Origin: JANNSW01 sp031431235
GTDB lineage: Bacteria; Pseudomonadota; Alphaproteobacteria; Rhizobiales; Hyphomicrobiaceae
Reading direction: 5' to 3'
Assembly: GCA_031431235.1 (NCBI GenBank)
Contig: JANPDA010000399.1
Coordinates: forward strand, 1 to 14,700
DNA length: 14,700 bases
How positions within the stretch are numbered: position 1 is the first letter of the stretch; each line of letters starts with the position of its first letter. Shown piece by piece: positions 1 through 6,705 of the stretch. The position numbers and the translations under genes are program-made. The notes beneath the pieces were generated by a model. It saw nothing but the letters and a program-made list of their open reading frames with translations, did not search any database and was not told where the DNA came from.

Positions 1-143
1 GGGGCCAAGGGTCCACGCGCTGTTGGCTGCCGCTCTTGGCTCTGGGTCCCGGCGCTCCGGCAGGTGCATCAGCCTCGAGCTGATCGCCTACTCACGGGCC
101 TGCCTGCGGCCGGGAGGACGGACGCGCAAGAGAGGCCCTTCCC

Positions 144-1196
144 ATGTCCCCGACCCGCACGCCTGCCCGCTTCTACGCGCCCCTCGCGATCGGGGCGCCC
201 GAGCCCACGCGCCAGAGAGCCGTCCGGCTCGAGCGGATGCTGCATTTCGTGCCCCCGCACATTGACAAGATCCGCGCGAAAATCGGCGAGGTCGCGGCCC
301 AGGTCGACGTCGTCTGCGGCAATCTGGAGGATGCGATCCCCGCCGACCAGAAGGAGGCGGCGCGCCGAGGCTTCATCGCCATGGCGAAGGCGACCGATTT
401 CGGCTCAACCGGCCTGTGGACCCGCATCAATGCGTTGAACTCGCCTTGGGTGCTCGACGATCTGCTGGAGATCGTGCCGGCGGTCGGCGACAAGCTCGAC
501 GTGGTGATGCTGCCCAAGGTCGAGGGGCCGTGGGACATCGCCTATCTCGACCAGCTGCTCGCCCAGCTCGAAGCCCGCGCCGGCCTGCAGCGGCCGATCC
601 AGATCCACGCGATCCTGGAGACGGCCGAGGGTGTCGCCAACGTCGACGCGATCGCGGGCGCTTCCCCCCGCATGCATGGCATGAGTCTGGGGCCAGCCGA
701 TCTCGCGGCCTCCCGCGGCATGAAGACGACGCGGGTCGGCGGCGGGCATCCGGGCTATGGCGTGCTGGCGGATGCAGGGGCGGCAGGCGCGCCCCGCGCC
801 TTCTTCCAGCAGGACCTCTGGCATTACACGGTCGCACGGATGGTCGACGCCTGCATGACCCACGGCCTCAAAGCCTTCTACGGTCCGTTCGGCGATTTCT
901 CCGATGCGGCCGCCTGCGAATCCCAGTTCCGCAACGCCTATCTGCAGGGGTGCCTGGGCGCCTGGACGCTACACCCGTCGCAAATCGAGATCGCCAAGCG
1001 CGTGTTCTCGCCCGACCGGCAGGAGGTCGCCTTCGCGCGGCGCATTGTCGAGGCCATGCCCGACGGGTCGGGTGCCGTCATGATCGACGGCAAGATGCAG
1101 GACGATGCCACCTGGAAGCAGGCGAAGGTGATCCTCGACCTGGCGAGGCTGGTCGCGGCCAGGGACCCGAAGCTGGCGAAGGATTACGGGCTTTGA
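144..1196 (+). CDS. CoA ester lyase of the HpcH/HpaI-CitE family, malyl-CoA lyase-like
   Basis: A 350-residue protein of the CitE/malyl-CoA lyase superfamily. These are TIM-barrel enzymes that cleave or make malyl-CoA, methylmalyl-CoA or citramalyl-CoA using Mg2+ in the cytoplasm. Visible landmarks are LEDAI (61-65), TRIN (93-96), the metal-ligand-type glutamate E159 in ILETAEG, the second ligand-type aspartate D186 in SLGPADLAAS, GPFGDFSD (247-254) and LHPSQI (276-281). The last two are typical of malyl-CoA/beta-methylmalyl-CoA lyases. It is slightly longer than the roughly 320 residues usual for Mcl1-type enzymes. The N-terminal phosphate-loop region reads FVPPHIDK rather than the common FVPG, so the exact substrate is uncertain. 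The ATG at 144 is preceded by a purine-rich stretch (AAGAGAGG). It stands alone: no other ethylmalonyl-CoA or glyoxylate pathway gene is visible, and it ends in its own terminator. Family assignment is firm; substrate is inferred. Confidence 0.9.
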   Translation: MSPTRTPARFYAPLAIGAPEPTRQRAVRLERMLHFVPPHIDKIRAKIGEVAAQVDVVCGNLEDAIPADQKEAARRGFIAMAKATDFGSTGLWTRINALNSPWVLDDLLEIVPAVGDKLDVVMLPKVEGPWDIAYLDQLLAQLEARAGLQRPIQIHAILETAEGVANVDAIAGASPRMHGMSLGPADLAASRGMKTTRVGGGHPGYGVLADAGAAGAPRAFFQQDLWHYTVARMVDACMTHGLKAFYGPFGDFSDAAACESQFRNAYLQGCLGAWTLHPSQIEIAKRVFSPDRQEVAFARRIVEAMPDGSGAVMIDGKMQDDATWKQAKVILDLARLVAARDPKLAKDYGL

Positions 1197-1204
1197 AATG
1201 CTGG

Positions 1205-1240
1205 CTTGCTGGCCGGACCGCACTGGCCAGCAAGGGTTTT
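1205..1240 (+). terminator. Intrinsic terminator of the CoA ester lyase gene
   Basis: A perfect 10-base inverted repeat (CTTGCTGGCC at 1205-1214 and GGCCAGCAAG at 1225-1234) encloses a 10-base loop and is followed by GG and four T residues on the plus strand. It begins 9 bases after the lyase stop codon and lies just before the 3' end of the convergent Cys-rich gene. The minus-strand reading has no T tract, so it mainly serves the rightward gene. Confidence 0.85.
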
Positions 1241-1245
1241 CGGCA

Positions 1246-1650
1246 TCAGCCGCGGTCGCAATAGTCGGCCGCCTTCGGGCAGGCCCAATTGAAGCCGTTC
1301 TGGCATTTGCTCTGGTAGTAATTGCATTTGCGGATGATGGTCGCGTTCGATTCGCTCGGCTCGTCTTCCTTGACGCACTGGCCCTTGGAGTTGCGAATGC
1401 TGTCGCCGGGGCAATCCCTGTATTTGTGGCAGGCGCCGCCGTACCAATAGGGAGCCGCGCTCGGGCAGCCGACCCGCGACTTGCTGCTCTTGGACTTCGA
1501 TGCTTCGTTGAGCAGGATAATGGTTGCCGCGGCAGCCGCGACGCCAATGGCGATGTTTCGCGCCGTGTTGTTGCGCTTTTTCGCGAGGGCATCTCCGGAC
1601 CCCGAGAATGCCAGCATCGCCACCAGCAAGGCCGTGAGCAATCGCTTCAT
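1246..1650 (-). CDS. Small secreted or membrane-tethered cysteine-rich protein, unknown function
   Basis: I do not recognise a family. The 134-residue product starts with a typical signal peptide (basic MKRLLT, a hydrophobic core, then SGDALA with likely cleavage after A23). A second hydrophobic stretch at about 32-47 could be a membrane anchor or a second translocation segment. The rest is hydrophilic and holds eight cysteines (GC, AC, DC, QC, KC, KC, AC, YC), consistent with four disulfides in an exported domain. The ATG at 1650 is preferred over the longer frame because GGGAGGA lies a few bases upstream and the signal peptide begins exactly there; a longer start would bury the signal peptide and overlap the MFS gene. 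It lies 91 bases downstream of the MFS transporter gene on the same strand and converges with the lyase gene. Role unknown. Confidence 0.75.
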   Translation of the reverse strand: MKRLLTALLVAMLAFSGSGDALAKKRNNTARNIAIGVAAAAATIILLNEASKSKSSKSRVGCPSAAPYWYGGACHKYRDCPGDSIRNSKGQCVKEDEPSESNATIIRKCNYYQSKCQNGFNWACPKAADYCDRG

Positions 1651-1741
1651 GTCGGTTTCCTCCCACTGCTCGCGCAGGATGCTGAACTCAACTGGAAACG
1701 AGGCGCTCCGTCGGGATCCCCAGATCATTCCCAACAACGCT

Positions 1742-2926
1742 TCATGGACCGGTACGCTGGCTCTGCTCGCGCCCGAGCAGCAGCGCTGCTGCCAGCCCAA
1801 GCCCCGCGAGCCCCGCCATCACCAGATAGGCGTGGCCTGCAAGCGCCGCATAGAGGAGGCCGGAAGCCGCCATGAGTGTGCCCATGGCGATGCCCACGGT
1901 CGTTGCCGAGTAGAGCCCCTGCGCGGTGCCGGCAAGCCGCTCGGGCACGATCCGCACGATCATCTGCATCGTACCCAGATGCATGGCGCCAAACGACAGC
2001 CCATGCAGCGCCTGGATCGGGAAGAGGAGTGCGAGCGGCGGATCGAGGGCAGTCAAGGTCCAACGCAGCAGGGCCGCACCGGCCGAGACGATGAGAAGGG
2101 TTGCCGGCGCGACCTGTGCGAGCAGTCGCCCGGCCACCGCGAAGAGAGCAACCTCGGCGGCCACTCCGACCGCCCACAGGGCCCCGATCGTCGCGGGCGA
2201 TATGCCCTGCGACTGCCAGTGCAGCGAGCCGAAAGTGTACATGATGGCGTGCGAGCCGTTGATGCAGCTCGTTGCGGCGATGAGCAGCACGAACGGTCGT
2301 GACTTGAGCAGCGCGCCGGCTTCCGACGGCCGCGGCAAGGCACTCTTCCTGTCGGTGTCCCCGCTGGCGGGCCTGGGCATTTGGCTGGCAGCCGCGCATG
2401 CGATAGCCGCCGCCGCGATCATCAACCAGAGTGCGGCCTCGGGTCCTGCAAAGCCAACGGCATGCCCGCCGATCACGTTCGCACCGATGAACGCCAGCGA
2501 GCCCCACACCCGCATCCGGCCATAGTCGAGACCATGCTGGCGAACGCCTGCGAGTGCGATGGCTTCCGCGAGCGGCATCACCGTCACCCAGAACAGGGCG
2601 AGCAAGCACGCAGCTGCCAGAGCTCCCGCAAATCCTTGGACCAATAGGAATGCCGAGAAGCCGAGGCAGGTGCCCAGCGAAAGCGCGACCAGCACCCGGG
2701 CATGGTTGCCCGACCGATCAGCGAGGTAGGCAACCGTCGGTGAGATGGGGATGCGCACGAACAAGGGCGCCGCCAGTACGAGGCCGATCTGGGCTTCGCT
2801 CAACCCGCGTCCCGCGAGCACCACCGGAAAGAACGGCATGTGCAATCCGATCGTGACGAAGCTCGCAGCATAGAAGAGCGCGACGCGCCGCCCATAGGAG
2901 CGCGCGCCGAGGTCGGGGCCGGTCAT
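1742..2926 (-). CDS. MFS transporter, HcaT/MFS_1-like
   Basis: An integral inner-membrane protein with about 12 hydrophobic segments and the look of the MFS_1-like/3-phenylpropionate permease (HcaT) group. The first helix region (ALFYAASFVTIGLHMPFFPV), the following GLSEAQIGLVLAAP and the intracellular loop YLADRSGNHARV are typical. The second half carries a repeat of the fold (ISPATIGALWAVGVAAEVAL and ALHGLSFGAMHLGTMQMI). The substrate cannot be read from sequence. The ATG at 2926 gives 394 residues with a short cytoplasmic N-terminus and lies 19 bases after the stop of the dehydratase gene. An in-frame ATG at 2983 would add 19 polar residues and overlap that gene; neither has a strong ribosome binding site. 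Co-transcription with the dehydratase suggests transport of an amino acid or related metabolite, but that is inference. The symbol hcaT is not assigned because function is unproven. Confidence 0.85.
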   Translation of the reverse strand: MTGPDLGARSYGRRVALFYAASFVTIGLHMPFFPVVLAGRGLSEAQIGLVLAAPLFVRIPISPTVAYLADRSGNHARVLVALSLGTCLGFSAFLLVQGFAGALAAACLLALFWVTVMPLAEAIALAGVRQHGLDYGRMRVWGSLAFIGANVIGGHAVGFAGPEAALWLMIAAAAIACAAASQMPRPASGDTDRKSALPRPSEAGALLKSRPFVLLIAATSCINGSHAIMYTFGSLHWQSQGISPATIGALWAVGVAAEVALFAVAGRLLAQVAPATLLIVSAGAALLRWTLTALDPPLALLFPIQALHGLSFGAMHLGTMQMIVRIVPERLAGTAQGLYSATTVGIAMGTLMAASGLLYAALAGHAYLVMAGLAGLGLAAALLLGREQSQRTGP

Positions 2927-2945
2927 CGCAGGCCCGCTTTCGCGC

Positions 2946-3917
2946 TCACCCGATGATACCCGCGAACTGTCGTGGATCGACATTGCCGCCCGAAAGCACC
3001 ACCGCGATCGTCCGTCCCTTCGCCTCGATCAAACCTTCGAGCACTGCCGCGAGCCCAATTGCGCCGCTCGGCTCGACGGCAAGCTTCAATTCCGCGAAGG
3101 CAAAGCGGATGGCACGGCGCACCGCCTCGTCGTCGACGGCAATGCTACCGGCGAGGTTTTGCCTGGCGATCGCGAATGTGAGCTCGCCGGGCGTCTGCGC
3201 CAGCAGCGCGTCGCAGATCGAGCCCGAGGCCTTAGGATTGCGCTCGCGCTTGCCCGATTTCAGCGAGCGCGCGAGATCGTCGAAGCCGGCAGGCTCGGCC
3301 GCCCAGACCTCTGTCTGCGGGCTGACGTGCTTGACGGCGATCGAGATGCCCGTCACGAGGCCGCCCCCCGAGCAGGGCGCGACAACGGCGTCGAGGCGCC
3401 GGTTGATTGCGAACGCCTGGCGCATCAGCTCGAGCCCCGCCGTGCCTTGTCCGGCGATGATGTCGGGATCGTCGAAGGGATGCACCATGGCCGCTTTGCG
3501 ATTGGCCGCGAGCTCGATCGAGATAGCCTCGCGATCCTCGCGCTCGCGATCGTAGAGAATGATCTCGGCGCCACTCGCGCGGGTCCGCTCGATCTTGATC
3601 GGGGGAGCGTCCGACGGCATCACGATCGCAGCCTTGAAGCCCATCAGACGAGCGGCTTCCGCGACCCCTTGGGCGTGGTTGCCCGACGAGCAGGCGACGA
3701 CGCCGCCGGGGAATTCCGCCCGATCGACCTGCGCAATCTTGTTGTAGGCGCCCCGGAACTTGAAGGCACCGACCCGCTGCAACGTCTCGGCCTTCAAGAG
3801 GATGCGCCCGCCGGTCGCGCGGTCGAGGGCATGGCTCGCGAGCAGCGGCGTCCTGGTGGCTTGCCCCTGGATGCGGCGCGCGGCATCCTCGATGTCGGCA
3901 TGCGTCGGTATGCGCAA
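2946..3917 (-). CDS. Threonine/serine dehydratase (PLP fold type II), TTG start
   Basis: A 323-residue PLP-dependent enzyme of the threonine ammonia-lyase/serine racemase group, which deaminates L-threonine or L-serine to the 2-oxo acid, or racemises serine. Seen in the sequence: the PLP lysine K53 in FKFRGAYN, SSGNHAQG (77-84), the phosphate-binding SGGGL (183-187), VEPSGA (281-286) and SGGN (309-312). There is no C-terminal ACT regulatory domain, so it resembles the short catabolic TdcB-like or racemase-like forms rather than biosynthetic IlvA. The start codon is TTG: it has a full AGGAGG at 3926-3931, 8 bases upstream, and the next in-frame methionine is residue 92, beyond the PLP lysine. 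It is followed 19 bases later by the MFS gene, suggesting an operon. Dehydratase versus racemase cannot be separated by eye. Confidence 0.9.
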   Translation of the reverse strand: MRIPTHADIEDAARRIQGQATRTPLLASHALDRATGGRILLKAETLQRVGAFKFRGAYNKIAQVDRAEFPGGVVACSSGNHAQGVAEAARLMGFKAAIVMPSDAPPIKIERTRASGAEIILYDREREDREAISIELAANRKAAMVHPFDDPDIIAGQGTAGLELMRQAFAINRRLDAVVAPCSGGGLVTGISIAVKHVSPQTEVWAAEPAGFDDLARSLKSGKRERNPKASGSICDALLAQTPGELTFAIARQNLAGSIAVDDEAVRRAIRFAFAELKLAVEPSGAIGLAAVLEGLIEAKGRTIAVVLSGGNVDPRQFAGIIG

Positions 3918-3925
3918 GGCTACTG

Positions 3926-3931
3926 CCTCCT
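3926..3931 (-). promoter_or_regulatory. Strong ribosome binding site deciding a TTG start
   Basis: On the minus strand a perfect AGGAGG sits 8 bases before the TTG codon at 3917. It decides the start of the threonine/serine dehydratase, which has no usable ATG nearby. Confidence 0.8.
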
Positions 3932-4024
3932 GGATCGTCGTCCCGTCACGAGAGGCCTTGAAAAGCCGGATCGGGCTCCCATCTCGTTAGCATTGAACCT
4001 CCTCCACTCTGCACGCAATCGCCG

Positions 4025-4053
4025 TCGCCGTCCGCGTCCCCCGCGGGCGGCGA
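4025..4053 (-). terminator. GC-rich hairpin after the glycosyltransferase gene, possible terminator
   Basis: Arms 4025-4036 and 4042-4053 pair over 12 positions (11 Watson-Crick plus one G-T) around a 5-base loop, about 45 bases after the glycosyltransferase stop codon. No T tract follows on the minus strand, so it may be a weak or factor-assisted terminator, or a 3'-end stabiliser, separating the plcP-agt pair from the dehydratase-MFS pair. Confidence 0.4.
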
Positions 4054-4098
4054 TTTGGTGTTCGAGGACTGGCGATTCTCGAGGCCGTCGCGGAAGGC

Positions 4099-5163
4099 TC
4101 AGGCAGCATCGTATCCGGCGCGGTTCTCGAGCCAGATCGAGGCCGATGCTGGGCGGTGACCGGCGTGGGCGTTTGAAGCCACGATGCCTTGGATGAACGC
4201 TTCCGCGGTCTTTCTCCAGGAATAGCCGAGCGCGTGCGCGCGCACCGACGCCCGGTCGAGGTCGAGCGCACGCATGGCCGCCTTGGCGAGATCGGCATCG
4301 AGCGCTCCCGAGCGACCCTCCACCACCACGTCGCGCGGTCCCGTCACTGGGAAGGCGGCAACGGGCACGCCGGACGCCATGGCTTCGAGCATCACGATGC
4401 CGAACGTGTCGGTGCGGCTAGGGAACACGAACACGTCGGCGGAGGCGAAATGGCGGGCTAATTCCTCCCCGAACCGGGCTCCCGTGAACACGACCTCCGG
4501 GTAGCGCTGCTGCAGCTCGCCGAGTTGGGGACCGCCGCCGACGACGACCTTCTTGCCCGGCAGGTCGAGCCGCAGGAAGCCCTCCAGGTTTTTCTCGATC
4601 GCGACGCGCCCGGCGTAGAGGAAGACCGGTCCCGCCCCGAACAGGCGGATGTCGCGCGGCCGGAACAACTCGGTATCGACCCCTCTCGTCCAGCGGATGC
4701 AGTTCTGGAAGCCGCTCGCCTCGAGCTCGGTCGCGAGCGATGGCGTGGCGACGAACATGCCGGCGCCCGCATTGTGGAACCAGCGCTGCAGACGGTAGCC
4801 GACCGACAGCGGAACCGGCAGCCGTGCGGCCAGATAGTCCGGGAGCCGAGTATGGTAGCTCGTCGTGAACGGCCGGCGTTCCCGCATGCAATGGGCGCGG
4901 ACGGCAAAACCTATGGTGCCTTCCGTCGCGACATGGACGAAATCGGCCGCACGAGCTGCGATCTGGCGCGCCGCATGCCGCCTGCCGATCAAGGCGAGCT
5001 GGATCTCGGGATAGGTCGGCAGCGGAAACGTCGGCAGGCCTTCGGGCGTCAACGCGATGATCTCGACACCGAGCGCGTCCGCTTCCTCGATCATTCGCTC
5101 GTAGGTGCGGACCACTCCGTTCACCTGCGGTCGCCACGCGTCTGTGGCAATGATGATCCGCAT
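4099..5163 (-). CDS. agt: GT4 family glycosyltransferase, probable Agt-type diacylglycerol glycosyltransferase
   Basis: A 354-residue GT-B retaining glycosyltransferase. The N-terminal acceptor domain begins MRIIIATDAWRPQVNGVVRT, the glycine-rich opening typical of the SqdX/Agt/MgtA branch. Later landmarks are TSYHTRLPDY (101-110), RGVDTELF (160-167), the sugar-nucleotide site LYAGRVAIEKN (R186, K191) and the C-terminal D/E-X7-E motif, here D252...E260 in TDTFGIVMLEA. Aspartate replacing the first glutamate is a variant I associate with this branch. It starts 50 bases after the metallophosphoesterase stop on the same strand. That pairing matches the PlcP-Agt arrangement known from Agrobacterium, Sinorhizobium and marine bacteria, in which Agt adds glucose or glucuronate to diacylglycerol during phosphate limitation. 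The family is clear; sugar donor and acceptor are inferred from context. A mannosyl- or SQDG-type transferase is the alternative. Confidence 0.85.
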   Translation of the reverse strand: MRIIIATDAWRPQVNGVVRTYERMIEEADALGVEIIALTPEGLPTFPLPTYPEIQLALIGRRHAARQIAARAADFVHVATEGTIGFAVRAHCMRERRPFTTSYHTRLPDYLAARLPVPLSVGYRLQRWFHNAGAGMFVATPSLATELEASGFQNCIRWTRGVDTELFRPRDIRLFGAGPVFLYAGRVAIEKNLEGFLRLDLPGKKVVVGGGPQLGELQQRYPEVVFTGARFGEELARHFASADVFVFPSRTDTFGIVMLEAMASGVPVAAFPVTGPRDVVVEGRSGALDADLAKAAMRALDLDRASVRAHALGYSWRKTAEAFIQGIVASNAHAGHRPASASIWLENRAGYDAA

Positions 5164-5213
5164 TGGGTCGGGTCCTGCTCCGGTGTTGCCCTCGGGCCGG
5201 CGAAAGCGTCTCG

Positions 5214-6026
5214 TCAGGCCGCCACCTGCAACGGCCGGGCCGGGTGCGCCGCTGCCTGGCGCTGCTCGATCACGTCCAGCCAGCGGATGATCTCGAAGCT
5301 CCCGTCCTCCCTCTCGCCGACGGCTGTTGCGCTTTCGACCCAGTCGCCGAGGTTGACGTAGAGCAATCCGTCAACATCGCGCATGGTGGCATGATGGATA
5401 TGACCGCAGATTACCCCTGTCGTGCCACGCTTGCGAGCGGTGTCGACGAGCGCGTTCTCGAAGTCGCCGATGTAGCTCACGGCCTGCTTGACCCGGTGCT
5501 TCAGATAGGCGGACAGCGACCAGTACTTGAGCCCTGCTCTGCGGCGCAGGAAATTCAGATGCGTATTGGCGCCGAGCGCAAGCACATAGGCCCAGTCGCC
5601 CAGGACGGCGAGCCACTTGGCATAGCGCACGACGACGTCGAACTGGTCGCCGTGGATGACGAGCATGCGCCGTCCGTCGGCGGTCACGTGCACCACCTGA
5701 TCGACGATTTCGATGCCGCCGAACCGGGCGCCGCAATAGGCGCGCAGGCCCTCGTCGTGATTGCCCGGCAGATAGACGATCCGCGCCCCCTTGCGCACTT
5801 TGCGCAGGAGTTTCTGCAATACGTCGTTGTGAGTTTGCGGCCAGTGAGCGCTGCGCCTGATTTGCCAGAAATCGACGATGTCCCCGACCAGATAGATCGT
5901 GTCTGCGTCGCAGTGACGCAGAAAATCGAGCAGCATCTCTGCCTGACAGGCGCGCGTGCCGAGATGGATGTCCGAGAGGAACAACGTCCGGTAGGTCCTG
6001 CTCGCGGGTTGATCGATCTCGTGCAT
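5214..6026 (-). CDS. plcP: Calcineurin-like metallophosphoesterase, PlcP-type (often annotated UDP-2,3-diacylglucosamine diphosphatase)
   Basis: A 270-residue binuclear metallophosphoesterase with all expected motifs: SDIHLG (D19, H21), VGDIVDFW (D49), GNHDE (N89, H90), IHGDQFD (H125) and GHIHHA (H208, H210). Automated annotation often calls such proteins LpxH homologues. The long insertion between the HGD and GHIHH motifs (ANTHLNFLRRRAGLKYWSLS region, 152-171), together with a downstream GT4 glycosyltransferase, fits PlcP, the phospholipase C that removes head groups from phosphatidylcholine or phosphatidylethanolamine under phosphate starvation to free diacylglycerol. The ATG at 6026 is chosen because GAGAGG lies just upstream and it places the SDIHLG motif near the N-terminus as usual; a start at 6194 would add 56 residues of unrelated sequence. 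A candidate Pho box lies 76 bases upstream. LpxH-like activity on UDP-diacylglucosamine is the alternative. Confidence 0.85.
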   Translation of the reverse strand: MHEIDQPASRTYRTLFLSDIHLGTRACQAEMLLDFLRHCDADTIYLVGDIVDFWQIRRSAHWPQTHNDVLQKLLRKVRKGARIVYLPGNHDEGLRAYCGARFGGIEIVDQVVHVTADGRRMLVIHGDQFDVVVRYAKWLAVLGDWAYVLALGANTHLNFLRRRAGLKYWSLSAYLKHRVKQAVSYIGDFENALVDTARKRGTTGVICGHIHHATMRDVDGLLYVNLGDWVESATAVGEREDGSFEIIRWLDVIEQRQAAAHPARPLQVAA

Positions 6027-6101
6027 CGGACCTCTCTGCCTCTGCCCGTACGCCTGACCAGCGGGCCTCGATTTGGCTAGGCGGGAACAAACATGATTCC
6101 T

Positions 6102-6119
6102 GTTGCAGAACCATGACGG
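6102..6119 (-). promoter_or_regulatory. Candidate Pho box upstream of plcP
   Basis: Read on the minus strand, two 7-base half sites, CCGTCAT and CTGCAAC, are separated by 4 bases (GGTT). The alphaproteobacterial PhoB consensus is CTGTCAT-N4-CTGTCAT. The first half matches 6 of 7 and the second 4 of 7, so 10 of 14 overall, with correct spacing and orientation, 76 bases before the plcP ATG. No convincing -10 element follows. A moderate match supported by the gene's likely function. Confidence 0.4.
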
Positions 6120-6209
6120 CCAAGAGACCGTGGGCCATAGCCTCTGGTGGCCCGTGACGGGGCCTACTGTTGCGGTTCGTGCGTCAGGATGCAAGCTTGG
6201 CTGTTGGCC

Positions 6210-6247
6210 AAAAAAAGAGGCCGGCCCGGACGAGCCGGACCGGCCTT
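6210..6247 (-). terminator. Strong intrinsic terminator on the minus strand with no protein gene before it
   Basis: The arms 6219-6229 and 6235-6245 pair with one internal mismatch around a 5-base loop (extendable outward by one A-T pair). On the minus strand the stem is followed by seven consecutive T residues. It lies upstream of plcP, and the minus-strand sequence feeding into it (about 6250-6600) has no convincing coding gene, which points to an unannotated transcript. Confidence 0.8.
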
Positions 6248-6600
6248 CTCAGTGGAGCCCAAGCGTGCTGCGAAGCACAAGCCCGGACTTCCCCCCCCAA
6301 GAACCTCGAATTCGCTGTCTGGGACGACGTGCAAGCTCGCTGCGACCCATTCCAAACTCACTCCCTTATCGCAGCGCGCCTGGTGCTGCGCAATGGGGTG
6401 AGCCCTCATGGCATCCGTACTGTTGCTGTTGCGCCACAGATCTCGCTCCGTGCAGGCACCCTCAACGGGAGCCAGTCGGCGCCCGACGTTCCCAAACCTG
6501 ACCGGCGTGGCAATGGAGCAACTGCTTCGATGGCCGAGCATCACGGTTTCAGGGTCATCAACAGGCCAGTGACAGGCAATTGGCATGGAGGGTATTGATC
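6248..6600 (-). ncRNA. Possible small RNA ending at the 6210-6247 terminator
   Basis: This is the larger part of a protein-gene-free stretch from 6027 to 6705. On the minus strand it leads directly into a strong terminator and contains two further stem-loops. One is at 6357-6402 (CTCAC, CCC and CGCAGC pairing with GCTGCG, GGG and GTGAG around a symmetric internal loop). The other is a small GTGCT/AGCAC hairpin near 6265-6278. By eye it is less GC-rich than its neighbours. Short open frames on both strands look like noise (arginine-, serine- or proline-rich, no ribosome binding site, no recognisable motif). I could not match it to rnpB, ssrA, ffs or a tRNA. The 5' end is unknown; the span is an outer limit. 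Strand is inferred from the terminator alone. Confidence 0.35.
6357..6402. repeat. Long inverted repeat (stem-loop) inside the non-coding region
   Basis: On the plus strand CTCAC-T-CCC, a 4-base internal loop and CGCAGC pair with GCTGCG, a 4-base internal loop and GGG-GTGAG around a 9-base loop, giving 14 base pairs with one bulge. It folds equally on either strand and is the best-structured element between plcP and the SPOR gene apart from the terminator. Confidence 0.6.
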
Positions 6601-6705
6601 GAATCCAGGGACTCAGTCAGCATTGCGCCAATCCGGAGGGGCTAAAAGTCAGCTGTCCGCCGCCCGGCGAGCGAAACCGCATCTCACATTCGAGAGACGC
6701 CGCCC

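Noticed and set aside
1..143. Possible tail of an upstream gene or promoter before the CoA ester lyase
   Set aside because: One plus-strand frame stops at 81-83 and others stay open, but there is too little sequence to identify a product, and no convincing promoter hexamers are seen.
3159..4196. A 345-codon plus-strand frame antisense to the dehydratase
   Set aside because: The minus strand carries a fully recognisable PLP enzyme with all its motifs; the plus frame shows none.
5214..6026. Calling the metallophosphoesterase a genuine LpxH
   Set aside because: The motifs alone allow it, but the insertion between HGD and GHIHH and the adjacent GT4 gene fit PlcP better. Kept as the stated alternative.
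6290..6320. Minus-strand AAGTCCGGGC resembling the 5' part of RNase P RNA
   Set aside because: The transcript would meet the terminator within about 80 bases, far too short for rnpB, and the other conserved blocks are absent.
6164..6598. Open frames of about 140 codons on both strands of the plcP-SPOR gap
   Set aside because: Both run across the strong terminator hairpin, lack ribosome binding sites and known motifs, and have odd composition. I treat the region as non-coding.
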